Below are positions 49,784-60,330 of a stretch of 64,000 nucleotides of DNA, one piece after another. A model generated the notes under the pieces. That model searched no databases. It was not told the DNA's origin and saw nothing but the letters and a program-made list of their open reading frames with translations. The stretch comes from Otatea glauca. Taxonomy: Eukaryota; Streptophyta; Magnoliopsida; Poales; Poaceae. A program made the translations under genes and the position numbers. Numbering within the stretch: position 1 is the stretch's first letter; each line of letters opens with the position of its first letter. The stretch is from assembly GCA_036346275.1 (NCBI GenBank), contig CM070730.1, positions 38,672,918 to 38,736,917 of the forward strand, in the 5' to 3' direction.

Positions 49784-51598
49784 TTAAATATAGAACTTCC
49801 GGAGCTGGTCAATGTTCCACGAGCTCGCGAGCTCTCGACCGTCGGGCATGGCCAGCCGGTAAGCGCTCGTGCGACCTGCTGAAACGATGCGGTAGGGCCC
49901 CTCCCACAGCGGGGATAACTTGTTGGTGCCGGACCGGTCCTGAATTTGCTTTAGGACCAGGTCCCCAACCAGGAGCCCCCAAGGTCGTACCGATCGAGAA
50001 GCATGCTTGAGGAGTGCTTGCAGGTAATGTGCTGATCGTAGCAGCGCACGGCATCTTACTTCCTCCGCCAGGGTGAGGTCGAGGGACCACTCTTGCTCGA
50101 GGTCGACCTGGTTGACCGAGCCAACCCTGGCGGAGCCCAACGCAACTTCGGGGGTGAGGATGGCCTCGGCACCGAAGACAAGTTGAAAGGGGGTTGCCCT
50201 TGTCGCTCGGCTTGGCGTGGTCTGGATGGACCAAAGGACGGTGTGAAGCTCGTCCACCCAGGCCCGGCCCCACCGCTCGAGCTCATCGAAGACTCGCTTC
50301 TTGACGCCTTGGACGATTTGCCCGTTGGCGCGCTCGACCGCCCCGTTGCTCTGGGGATGACTTACCGAGGCGTAGCAGAGTTTGGTTCCTCTGTCTTCGC
50401 AATACTCTTGGAACAACTTGCTAGTGAACTGTGTCCCATTGTCGGTGATGATCCTGCAAGGGAGCCCATACCTTGAGACTATAAAAGAGCGGAAGAATCT
50501 CATCACGGCCTAGGCCGTGATGGCCGAGACCGGCTCGGCCTCGACCCATTTTGTGAACGTGTCGATGGCGATGAACAGGAACTTCTTTCCCTCGACCGCC
50601 CGGGGAAAGGGGCCGAGGATGTCAAGGCCCCAGGTCGAGAACGGCCAAGTGAGGGGGATGGTCTTGAGGGCGTAGGTCGGCTGATGTGCCTTCCGAGCGT
50701 GGAACTGGCAGGTTCGACAGGCGAGGACGATGTTCCGAGCATTCTGGAGCGCCGTCGGCCAATAGAAGCCCATTCGGAACGCCTTCCCGACCATTATCCT
50801 AAAAGAAGAGTAAGCACCGCAGAGGCCCGAATGGATGTCATTAAGCAAGTATTTACCTTCCTCTGGGGTGATACACTTGGCGAGGACGCCCAAAGTTCCC
50901 TGTCGATACAATTGTCTGTCGACAAGCCCGTATGAGCTTGCACGGCGCTTGAGCCTGCTGGCCTCGGTCGGGTCAGGCGGGAGCTCACCGAGGTTGAGGA
51001 ACTTGACGAACGGGTCCATCCATGAGGGGACACTCTCGAGGAGGGCCACAGAAGCCTCCAAGTCTATGACGGTCGGGGTCGGCAGGGTCTTGAGGATGAC
51101 GTCTGATGGGACCTCATCATCGAATGACCCGAGCTTGGACAGGAGATCGGCACCAGAGTTGTCCTTCCTGGGAACATACCCGATCTCAAAGTTCTTGAAC
51201 CATTTCTCCATCTTGCGTATCTCGGCGAGGTACTTCGCCATTGATGGCTCTGAGCATTGGTAGTTTTTGTTGTACTGGTTGATGATGAGTTGAGAATCTC
51301 CCCTCACGACCAGCCGGCGCACGCCCAGCAATTTGCATACCCGAAGGCCAGCCAAGAGGGCCTTGTACTCCGCGACATTGTTGGTCGCGGGAAAGCCGAA
51401 GCGAATTACATACTTCAGATGATCTCCCTGTGGGGTGATAATGAGGACGCCAGCCCCCGAGCGCTTAAACGACCTTGAGCCATCGAAGAACATGGTCCAG
51501 CGACCTTCTTCCTGGACCTCGGGTTTGGGGGCGGGCTCTGCCGTCTGATCGACCACAAAGTTGGCGAGCGCCTGCGACGATAGTGGAGCGCGCCACAA
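49784..51598 (-). pseudogene. Gypsy pol: second RNase H-like domain and integrase
   Basis: Starts near 51598 (ALANFVVDQTAEPAP). The RNase H-like domain runs GRWTMFFDGS ... NNVAEYKALLAGL ... VVRGDSQLIINQ ... VPRKDNSGADLLSKL, with the acidic residues expected of the catalytic site. The integrase zinc-binding part has IHSGLCGAYSSF and CRTCQ; the second His of the HHCC motif appears replaced by Tyr. The core shows GLDILGPFP and, after an in-frame TAG at 50510-50512, IITDNGTQFTSKLF and HPQSNGAVERANG. The C-terminal part ends WNIDQLRKFYI at 49784. Integrase inserts the DNA copy in the nucleus. Apart from one stop and the His change the frame is intact. Confidence 0.85.
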
Positions 51599-52919
51599 AC
51601 AGAATATCGAATTCGGCTAACTCCATGGCCCATTTGGCGATGCGACCTCCTGCTTTCAGGTTTTTTAAGATCTCGCCGAGCGGGAACCTGCTTGGGACGA
51701 CCACGGCGTGCGCCTAAACGTAATGCCGGAGCTTGTGCGAGGCCATGAAGAGAGCATAGAGTAGCTTCTGGACCTGGGGGTAACGCTCCTTCGGCCTGTG
51801 AAGCACTTTGCTGACGTAGTAGATCGGCTGCTGCCGACCGTCTAGTTCAGCCACCAGGACGGCGCTGACGGCCTACACCGTGGTCGCCAGGTAGAGCAGC
51901 AACGCCTCGCCCGGCTGCAGGGTCGTGAGCAACGGGCGGCTCGAGAGATACAATTTCAGCTCGTCGAAGGACCGTTGGGCTTCTGGGGTCCATTCGAAAC
52001 CCTGATGTTGGCACAGGGCCTTGAAGAATGGCAGCCTGCGCTCCCCGAGCCTTGAGATGAACCGACTGAGGGCGGCCACGCGGCCGGCGAGGCATTGAAC
52101 CTGCTTTGTTGATGTCAGGGCGGCCATCCTCTCGATCGCCTCGATCTTCTCCGGGTTTGGGCCCACCCTAGAGCTCCCGATCATGCAGCCGAGTACCTTT
52201 CCTGAGGTCGCGCCGAAAATGCACTTCTCGGGGTTGAGCTTGATTCCATACTTATTCAGGTTGGCGAAGGTCTCTGCGAGATCATTGACGTGGTTGGCTT
52301 CGGAAGAGCTCTTGACGATGATGTCATCGACATAGACCTCAAGATTTCGCCCGATCTGGGGGTCAAAGGTCTGGGACATCAGCCGCTGGAATGTCGCCCC
52401 GGCGTTGCGGAGGCCGAACGATATAGTGGTGAAGCAGAATTTTCCGAATGGTGTGATGAAGGACGTCTTGTCCTCGTCGCCTGCCGCGAGCTTGATCTGA
52501 TGGTAGCTGGAGTAGGCGTCGAGGAAACTTAGCATCTTGGCGTTGGCAGTAGAGTCCACGATCTGGTCTATGCGCAGAAGAGGAAAGTTATCCTTCGGGC
52601 ATGCCGAATTTAAACCTGTGTGGTCGATACACATCCTCCACTTCCCGCCTTTCTTTTGCACAATCACCGGGTTGGCCAGCCATTCGGAGTAATTAATCTC
52701 ACGAACGAAGCCGGCCCTCGGGAGCTGGTCGAGGTGCTCCCTGATTATCGCCACCTTCTCGGGGGAAAAACATCGCAGCCTCTGGCGCACGGGCCTGTAG
52801 CCAGGCCTTGTTTGCAATTGGTGCTCTATCACCTCCCTCGGGACCCCCGGTATGTCTGCCAGTTCCCACGCGAATATGCTCTTATTGGCACGGAGGAAGG
52901 TGACGAGCTCGAGCTCCTA
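51599..52919 (-). pseudogene. Gypsy pol: reverse transcriptase and RNase H
   Basis: After a TAG at 52917-52919 the frame runs EHQLQTRPGYRPVRQRLR into the reverse transcriptase: YSEWLANPVIVQKKGGKWRM, PLLRIDQIVDST, FTTISFGLRNAGATFQRLM and the catalytic YVDD in EVYVDDIIVKS (about 52330). The RNase H part begins GFEWTPEAQRSFDELK. In-frame TAGs interrupt it at 51873-51875 and 51714-51716, and a one-base shift near 51590 moves the rest of pol into another frame. The enzyme copies element RNA into DNA in cytoplasmic particles. Every stop in this stretch is TAG. Confidence 0.87.
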
Positions 52920-52976
52920 TTTCTGGTCGAGCTGGGCGGCGAGGTGGACGCGCTTGTTCGGGTCACCCTCTTCGAG

Positions 52977-53590
52977 CTAGATGGCCTTGGTCGGGCCGCC
53001 GGGTTGGATCATCGCGTTTCGACGGGCGTCCTTTGGCGTCACTTCGGGGCCCCGCTGGGGGAGCAGGACGACAACCGCCAGGGCCTTCTCCTCGCAGTAA
53101 TGCGCCACTTTGAGGTCGCCACGGACGGTTATGATGCCCTGGGGCCTAGGGAGCTTCATGCAGCGGTGGCCGTAATGGTTTGCCGCCATGAACTTAATCA
53201 AAGCCGGCCGCCTGAGAATGGCGTTGTAGGGGAGATCCCCGTCCACCACTTTGAAGGTGATCAGCTTGGTGCGGAAGTTCGCCGAGTCGCCGAAGGTGAC
53301 GGGCAGGACCACCTGCCTGAACGGAGTGGTCGAGCTTCCCAACACGACGCCGAAGAAGGGGATCGCTATGCTTATGATCTTGGACCGGGGAATCTGCATT
53401 CGGTCCAGCGCGCTAGCCAAGAGCAGGTTGAGGGAGCTCCCCCCATCAACCATAACCCTCCTGACCACGGTATTGCTCATGGTCGGGGACGCGACCAGGG
53501 CAGTCTTAAGGTCCTTGGACCTTCCCGGGGAGCATCGTCCCGGGAGAAGGTGATCGGGACACCAGCCCATTTACAAGGCTAGTCGTCGGG
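52977..53590 (-). pseudogene. Gypsy pol: aspartic protease
   Basis: The active-site motif is VDGGSS in RRVMVDGGSSLNLLLASAL (about 53440-53480), and the downstream landmark is YNAILRRPALIKF (about 53200). It cleaves the Gag-Pol polyprotein. The frame ends with a TAG at 52977-52979 inside TKAI/LEEGDP, where related proteins read through. A frameshift near 53520 separates it from the gag end. Confidence 0.8.
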
Positions 53591-54648
53591 CTTCTCGAGC
53601 GAAGCTTGATATACGGTGTGCGCGGCGTTTTTGAGCTCTCGCCGGGACTGATATGCGAACGAACCATCGAAGATCATGTCGATGCGGCGGTCGCCCTGCT
53701 GGAATTGTATATCGAGGCCCTCTGGGCCCTCACGAGCATCATCCCCGTCGGGCAGCTCGTCCCCCTATGGGAGTGTGGGCATCTCTCCGTGCCCGTCGTA
53801 GAAGGCTTCCATCTTGAACTGCCACATTCTGCAGCTCCATAGGTCGTGGCCGGGGGCCCTGTGGAATAGGCAGAACTTGTCTGGGTCATACCCGGGACTG
53901 GCTTTGTTGGCGTTAGGTCGGGCGGCACCCCGTTGCTACCCTTGCTGTGGCGCGGAACGACGCTGCCCTTGTTGGGCTGTCGCTGTGCTTGTGGGTGTCA
54001 CGGTTGGCCGCGCTGAGGGCGAGGCTCAATGCGGTCGGGCCGCCGTACCTCCAACACCTCGCGGCCTGCGTCCATGGCGGCGACCACGCGCCGCTGACCG
54101 CCGCCATCGTGGCGACCTTGCCCTCGCTTCTTGCTGCGCGGATCTGGGCCAGAATCCTTGGTGTCGGACGGCCCGACCTCGCCCGGGATGCGGCCGAGCT
54201 TGCCTTGGTCGTAGTCGCTTTTCCAATGGACGGCGTCGTTCGCGTTCGCGTAACGCTCTGCCATCTAGAACCCTGGCGATGGCCCGTAAACGTTCCCGGT
54301 TGGGATCGTCCAAGCGAGTAGGGCTGCGGTGCCCAGACGAGGTGCGAAGCCCCTCGCGCTCCTCCCGTCGGAGGGCGGTGATGGCCTGGTTGATGGCAAC
54401 CTGGACCAATCGACGCGCCTCCTCCGGGGCTTCTAGGCCACCATCACTCGTCCCTACGCTCGCCCCACAGCAGCCGGCCATGAAGGCCAGGCGCTCGCGC
54501 GGCGGCGGCGAAGGCGAGAACATGGAGGTGGAGCCTTCATACTCGGGTCCGTCGACCGAGTCTGGCCTTGCTGACATGACATGTCGTCGTTGAAGCCGAA
54601 GGTACCAACGACGCCGGAGCAGAGAACTCTTGAACGAGCAAAACTCGG
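53591..54648 (-). pseudogene. Gypsy gag, internally deleted
   Basis: The start is near 54578 (MSARPDSVDG or an upstream Met). The N-terminal part reads RRLVQVAINQAITALRREER (about 54350-54420). Then, without the usual retrotransposon gag domain, the sequence passes to MAERYANANDAVHWKSD (54264 downwards), which normally lies after that domain. A zinc-finger-like FCLFHRAPGHDLWSC follows near 53830-53880. So about 150 or more codons are missing near 54265-54290, and several shifts are present. Gag forms the particle; this copy could not. Confidence 0.6.
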
Positions 54649-54666
54649 GCCCCACGGGGGGCGCCA
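54649..54666 (-). other. Primer binding site of the Gypsy element
   Basis: On the minus strand TGGCGCCCCCCGTGGGGC starts 2 bases after the 5' LTR end. TGGCGCC is a usual start for primer sites in this lineage; I cannot assign the tRNA with certainty. Confidence 0.5.
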
Positions 54667-54668
54667 GC

Positions 54669-54734
54669 TGTCGACGATCGGGATCGTCGACCGCAGAAGA
54701 AAAGGGGGATGCAAGAAGATCATTCAGGTGCGGG
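54669..54734 (-). repeat. 5' LTR fragment of the Gypsy element
   Basis: TGTCGACGATCGGGATCGTC and the next ~46 bp match 43520-43585 with a few differences, then the match stops at 54734 where the Copia LTR begins. The rest of this LTR should lie beyond the Copia element, outside the window. Confidence 0.8.
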
Positions 54735-55799
54735 TGTAAGTTCAAGCTCTATTGGTTTTGGTGATTGGTTTAATATTAATGTTTAATCATTGTTTAATAA
54801 CAAATCTAATCATTTTGAGACTAACATGTTTTATTAAGTCTTATTCTTATTAGTCTCATACTTGGATGGAAAATGGAAAACCTAAGGTATGCACTCGTAT
54901 TCATTCTATTATATAAATGCATACTTAGAATTCAAGTTAAAGTATGAACTCTTCCATTGCTTTAGACCAAATATGTGCATTATGTTTTTAATTCATATAT
55001 ACATGAATACACACATCTAGGGGGAGTTTATAATTTAACTTGATGTTTCAATTGTATTGATCCATGTCCTCTTGTCATACAATATAAAGGATCAAGACCT
55101 TGAAACAATCTTTTGAGTATATATGACTTGTGTAGTTATATGGTCATGTCAATTTAAATGAGTTTAAATTGAGTTCGATTGTCTCTCAATCAATCAAAGA
55201 ACATTTCATCATGTGTTGATGGTGTTTCCTTGTTGATTAAAGACAAACGAAAAGTTCTTGAGTATAATGAAGTATTAGTTGCATCAAAGTGCTCAAGACA
55301 ACAATTAATCATTCAAATTAATTTGGGTTGTGCTCAATCGATCTTGGAGGCATCCATTATGTGTTAATGGAATGCGGTGATGATTGAGACAACCGTGTTT
55401 GTTGGACTAACATCTTCCATGAGTTGTGACGTAGGTTAAGTCCAAGATGATGAAGAATCGGAAGAAGAAGTCATCATGTGTTGATGAGCTTCAAGAGGTG
55501 ATCTGAAGTGAAGAGAAGGGCTAGAGAAGGTTCATCATGCGTTGATGACCAAGAAGAAGAAGAAGAGGTGATCCTGGAGAGAAGATGATTGGAAATCATA
55601 AAAGCTCCAAGTGGATCAAGTGCGGCAAAGGTATAACTAGCTAGGGCTAAGGATGTGTTCCTAGTCTTTTACCGGTCTCGGTGTTTGATTGTGAGACCGG
55701 GTTGCTTGTTAGGTGCCGTACTATTAAGAGGGGTTGAGTCTTTTAGCTTGAGCTTCATCATGTGTTGATGAACTCGATCCGGTTCACTCTAGCTCACTC

Positions 55800-56700
55800 T
55801 CTTGTTTGGTGTTTGCATGGAGCTAACCATTTGGCATGTGTTGCAAATGGGTGAAGCTTATGCATTGGATTTTGTATGAGCAAAGTATTTGCATGTGTTG
55901 CAAATAAGGGTGCTCATACTTGCATCTTATTTGAATCTTATTTGATTTGGTTTTTGCTTGGAGCTAAGTTTTGCATGTGTCGCAAAAGGAGAGAGCTCAA
56001 GCAATTTGGTTTAAAGTGGTTGCATGGAGTTAGAGATTTGCATGTGTTGCAAATAGAGAGCTCATGCACTTATATTTGTTGTGGTTGCTTGCAAGGTGCT
56101 AGAGATTTGCATGTGTTGCAAATAGAGAGCTCATGTTTTGGTATTGCTTGGAGCTAGGTTTTTGCATGTGATGCAAAGAACAATGCTCAAGCATAAAATT
56201 GGTTTAATGTGTATTTGCAAGTTCGTTGTGCGAATAAACCGAGGTCTATGAGTCCGGAATCCCGAGAGCATGTGAGTAGGGCTTGCAACGGGTGTTTGCA
56301 AGTTGACTGGGTCTTGTGTTGACCTTCACATGGCTAGGGGGATTAATCTCATAGACTCGAGTTTGATTTGCTTAATACGTTTTGCAAATAGATCTTGAGT
56401 TGTTTATGAAATGTGTTTTCGTTAGTTGGATTTGTTATTTGCAAATGTGTTTTGCAAATGAACTTGAGATTATGGGTTCCGATCCTAAAGCATGTGAATA
56501 GGGTTTGCAAATGTGTTTTGCAAATTGACTTGATCATGTGTTGATCATCACATGGCTAAGAGGATTGATCTCATAAGTTCTTGGTTTATTTGCATATGTG
56601 TTTTGCAAATAAGTTGTGCTTAATGCGATTCTTTGGAGTATGTGATTAACATGTGCAAATGTGTTTTGCATAGTGTTGTGATCATGTGTTGATCCTCACA
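55800..56700. repeat. Dispersed gcatgtgttgcaaat repeats in the Copia LTR
   Basis: The phrases tgcatgtgttgcaaat and caaatgtgttttgcaaat recur every 50-100 bp. Each contains an inverted pair (atttgca/tgcaaat), so each unit can fold. Similar gcatgtgttgcact units continue at 57240-57380. Confidence 0.75.
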
Positions 56701-56739
56701 TAGCTCAAAGATGAAAAACAGTGTTTTCTCCCTGAGGCC

Positions 56740-57130
56740 GGTAGCACCGTGGTCCGGTGCTACCGCAGTTTGGCCGGTAGCACCGAAGGTCCGGTGCTAC
56801 CGTCTCTCTGGCCGGTGTGGAATTTTCAGAGAGGGGTGTTTTTGGCGATGCAGCGGTCGGTGCTACGCCCATGGTAGGCCGGTAGCACCGGAGGTCCGGT
56901 GCAACCGCTCCTCTGGCCGGTGTGAAAAATCCAGAGGAGGTGTTTTTGTGTTCGGCTTGAGTCCGGTGCTACCGGGGTGAAGGCCGGTGCTACCGCCCGA
57001 GCGGTAGCACCGCTCGCAGTTGGTCGGTGCTACCGGAAATCCTGCAACGGCTAGTTTTGTAGCCGTTGGCGAGGAGGCCGGTGCTACCGGTCCCAGTAGG
57101 GCGGTAGCACCGGGTTTGCTGGATCTTTGC
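56740..57130. repeat. ccggtgctaccg array upstream of the Copia TATA box
   Basis: About 14 copies of ggccggtagcacc / ggtgctaccggcc lie in both orientations within the 430 bp before the TATA box. Position suggests an enhancer-like block, by inference only. Confidence 0.75.
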
Positions 57131-57167
57131 CCATTTCGCCCCCAACGGCTAGTTTTGGCTTAGAGGC

Positions 57168-57175
57168 TATAAAAG
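57168..57175 (+). promoter_or_regulatory. TATA box of the Copia LTR
   Basis: TATAAAAG in gaggctataaaaggagg is a strong consensus match. Transcription should start near 57200, making the upstream 2.4 kb U3. Confidence 0.75.
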
Positions 57176-59000
57176 GAGGCCTTGGGGGGCAAGGGCAGGA
57201 GGTTGGCTGTGTGCTAGAGCATTTGGGTGTTTGTAGAGTTGTGTGCATGTGTTGCCCTCTTCCATTTGCTTCTTGAGCTAGTGTGAGCCTCTAATTGCAT
57301 GTGTTGCAATTAGGAAGTGGATTGAGAGCCTCTTGTGCATGTGTTGCACTTGAGAAGGATCCTTGTGCATGTGTTGCACTTGGTGAGGTTCAAGCGGAAG
57401 GGCTTGATTTGTTACTCTTGGAGGTTGCCGCCTCCTAGACGGCGTAGAGCGTCGTGCGCGGTGAGCTTCTCAATGGAGGTTGTGAGAAGCCCCGGCAAAG
57501 TTTGTGAAGGTTGGAGCTCGCCTACCCGGGAGGGAAAAGGAGCGACCACTAGTGGATTCGAGGAGGGTGCTCAATTCGTGGAGCCGGTCCAATGTGTTTG
57601 GGCTAACCTCAACGTGGACTAGGGGAGACCGGCAAGTCTCCGAACACCACGGTAAAAAGTATTGTGTCTCTTGTGCTTGCTTTGTGTTTGTTATTTATGT
57701 TCAAGCAATTTATATTCATAGAATTAAATTGATTGTGAAGGACCATGTGGAGGTCCATCCATGTTTGTGATGAGTATTTGACTTTATTTGAGCAAGGTGT
57801 GCTCAAGTTTGAGTTTGATTTGGATTGATTTTCAAAATGAAGCAATTTGAGTTGTCTCTGCCAGAGTGGCGATCTGGGTCGTATGGACGCAGATAGTGAT
57901 GAGTTGGATGGTTTATTGCACATCTTTGTGGGCATTGCTATGTGAGGAGTTTCCTTGTCTTTGATGGTTGCAGGGCGACGGTGCTAGGTCATGGTGAGGC
58001 GAAGGATGACCGGGACTAGGCGAGGAGCGTGGAGGTCCAGACGGTTGGGAGATCGCCGGAAGAAGATCGGAGACGGAGTCCGAGCAAGTCAAGAAGACAA
58101 GGAAAGGAGTTGATGCTAGCTAGATGCCCCGTGGATCAATGAGGGCCGTCGCAATTTAAATTCAGCATTTACTTTCCCGCAATTACATTCCCGCAATTTA
58201 CTTTCAAGTAATTTGGATTTGCCTCCCCTCCTTCTAAATGCTGCTGATCTTGGATGTTTTGAGTATGTTCATATGGTTTTACATCTCTTTTGCACTCTTG
58301 GATTGAGTAGAGAACATCTTTTCTTTCAAGTTCCAACTTTGTTCAGAACTTGTTCTTCGCGCAGCAGTCAGTGTTTGATTTTTGTAAAAGTATAGAAAAA
58401 TAATTTTTGAGTGATTCTTCTTGGATGAGGTGCGGGACTCTGATATACACCTGCAGAAAAATTTTGGAGTTCAGTTGTTGCACCGTTTGGGCGCCATGAG
58501 GTGAAAACTGAGCCCCAAACTTTCTGCTCGAAGTTCTTGAGCATACTGTGTTCTTAGATTTTTCCTGTTTTTTCTGTAAGGCTTTTTGAGGATAAGTTTT
58601 GTGGAGTTATTCAAGACTCTGATGTTCATAGGGAGAAAAATTCTCAGAATTTTGTGAGCTTCAGAAACCCACCAACCGCCTGTGCAAATTGAGGACAAGT
58701 TCTGGAAATTCTGCTTTTGCTTTTCTGAAAGTGACTTTTGTGATTTGAATTGATGTCCTTTCTAAAAGCAAGAGTTTGAATTGATTCCTCTTTATCTTGG
58801 ACACGAGACAACCAGGATTGTGACTAAAAAATCCCCACATATTTTATGGTACTTTTACCGGTATACATAGTTGTCTAGTTTTTCGGGTTTTTCACTATTT
58901 CCTTTGAGCGATCTTGTCGAGGTTTTTGTTGGAGTATTTTGGGGGAATTTTTATTTGTGACCATTACCCCCCCTCTGTTCGTCATCTTGGTCCTTCAATT

Positions 59001-59012
59001 GGTATCAGAGCC
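59001..59012 (+). other. Primer binding site (initiator Met tRNA)
   Basis: TGGTATCAGAGC is complementary to the 3' end of plant initiator methionine tRNA and lies 2 bases after the LTR end, the usual arrangement in plant Copia elements. Confidence 0.9.
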
Positions 59013-59051
59013 GGTTCTGCTCTTTCTAGATCTTGACCGGTCTCAAGAGCC

Positions 59052-60330
59052 ATGGCGACGGACAAATATTCCACCAAGCCTCCCATTTTTAATGGAGTTG
59101 ATTTTCCTTTTTGGAAGTCCCGGATGGAGTCATACATCACGCCTGGGCTACGATATGGCGAAGGTGAAACTCCGTATGAGGTTCCTGCGATGAAAATGTC
59201 ACGGCCATCAATATGGTTGACGTTGAGGCGAATGCTAAGGCAAGGAATATTCTCATCTGAGGTCTTAGCCGCGTGAGTATGATAGGATTTCTCACCTTCG
59301 CTCCGCTCACGAGATTTGGGTAACCCTCGATGCTTACCATGAGGGCTCTACTCAAATCAAGGCGTGAGGCGAGACCAGTTCAAGCGAGTACAACAAGTTT
59401 GATCAACGTCTTTGGTGAGAGTCTCGGCGAGTGTTTTGGTCGGTTTACAAAGATTTTGGCGACCTCCGAGCAGTTGGTTGCATATACCGACTCGGACAAT
59501 GCTCGGCATTTCTTGACCGCACTCGACCTTCGGGTTTGGGAGATGAAGGTGACCACCATCAAGGACACCACCGACTTATCGACTACGATTCTTGACGGGC
59601 TTTATTCCCGCCTCAAGACTCATGAGATCGATGTCGCCTCTCGGAAGACGAAATCTCGATCGATGGCTTTGGTCACCGATCCCATTGAATCTTCTTCTTC
59701 CGATCCTTCTATTGGTTTCTCTCTTTCCGCCCTTTGCGAGCTAAGCGATGACCAAGCTGGAAAAATTTCGAGAAAATGAGCTTGCTCTTCTCGCCGCAAG
59801 TTTTCTCATGCATACAAGAGGGTGAGAGAGAGGAAGAGAGGTGGCATGATCACCGCTTGAGTGTGGTGGCCCCAACCACATTGGCGAACTGTCCCAAGCC
59901 GGAGAAGGGCAAGAACGGCGTTGGCGGTTCGGGCAAGAACGACTACACCGACAAGAACCGCAACAAGAAGCCTCCGGTTCGTGAACCGCGCGCGACGAGA
60001 AGAAGTACCGCAACTTCTCCAAGAACAAGAAGCTCTTCCACCGCGTCCTTGCGCGCTTGAGCGACATCAACCTCTCCGACACGGAGACATGGAGCGACGA
60101 GGCGAGGATGATCCGCAAGAGAAGAAGGCGGCGATGACTTCTCCGGCATGTGCTTCATGGCCGACACCAACGACATCGGCGACTCCGAGCTCTACAAATG
60201 ACTCGGATGAGGTACCCTCCTATGACCAGCTCAACGAAGCTTTACGCAAATTAGGAAAATTTCATGCTAGAGCTAGAGCTAGGTGTACAGAGCTTGAGAA
60301 GGAAGTAGGTACCTTGACTCGGAGTTAGCT
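59052..60330 (+). pseudogene. Copia gag (UBN2 type), broken
   Basis: The start at 59052 follows the primer site: MATDKYSTKPPIFNGVDFPF, with the aromatic FWKSRMESYI that opens Copia gag. After shifts, with TGA codons near 59252 and 59365, the UBN2-type core reads ESLGECFGRFTKILATSEQL and VWEMKVTTIKDTTDLSTT (59420-59600). Part of a zinc knuckle (ANCPKPEKG) lies near 59885-59910, with its first Cys residues out of frame. Basic and acidic stretches follow. Gag packages the element RNA in cytoplasmic particles. At least five breaks. Confidence 0.78.

Larger units (their letters stand above)
43520..54734 (-). mobile_element. Gypsy LTR retrotransposon, Tat/Grande-like, minus strand, 5' LTR cut by Copia
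   Basis: In transcription order (right to left): 5' LTR fragment 54669-54734, primer site 54649-54666, gag 53600-54600, protease 52977-53590, reverse transcriptase/RNase H 51600-52916, second RNase H and integrase 49784-51598, repeat-rich region 47515-49783, an antisense spliced gene 44871-47514, polypurine tract 44328-44344 and 3' LTR 43520-44327. A second RNase H-like domain and an antisense gene between pol and the 3' LTR are features of the Tat lineage (Grande, RIRE2). Several TAG stops, one frameshift and a gag deletion make it defective. Confidence 0.85.
54735..58998 (+). repeat. 5' LTR of the Copia element, unusually long (~4.26 kb)
   Basis: It starts TGTAAGTTCAAGCTC and ends GTCCTTCA, just before the primer site. 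The 5' third is AT-rich. At 55800-56700, gcatgtgttgcaaat and cattgtgttgatg-type phrases recur more than 15 times, and at 56740-57130 ccggtgctaccg/cggtagcaccgg occurs about a dozen times. A TATA box at 57168 separates U3 from R-U5. About 620 bp (57380-57998) reappear at 63398-64000 at nearly identical sequence. No coding function. Confidence 0.75.

Noticed and set aside
50093..53582. Long plus-strand frames opposite the Gypsy pol (for example 52620-53582)
   Set aside because: They are mirror frames of GC-rich pol coding sequence on the minus strand, whose protein motifs are unambiguous.
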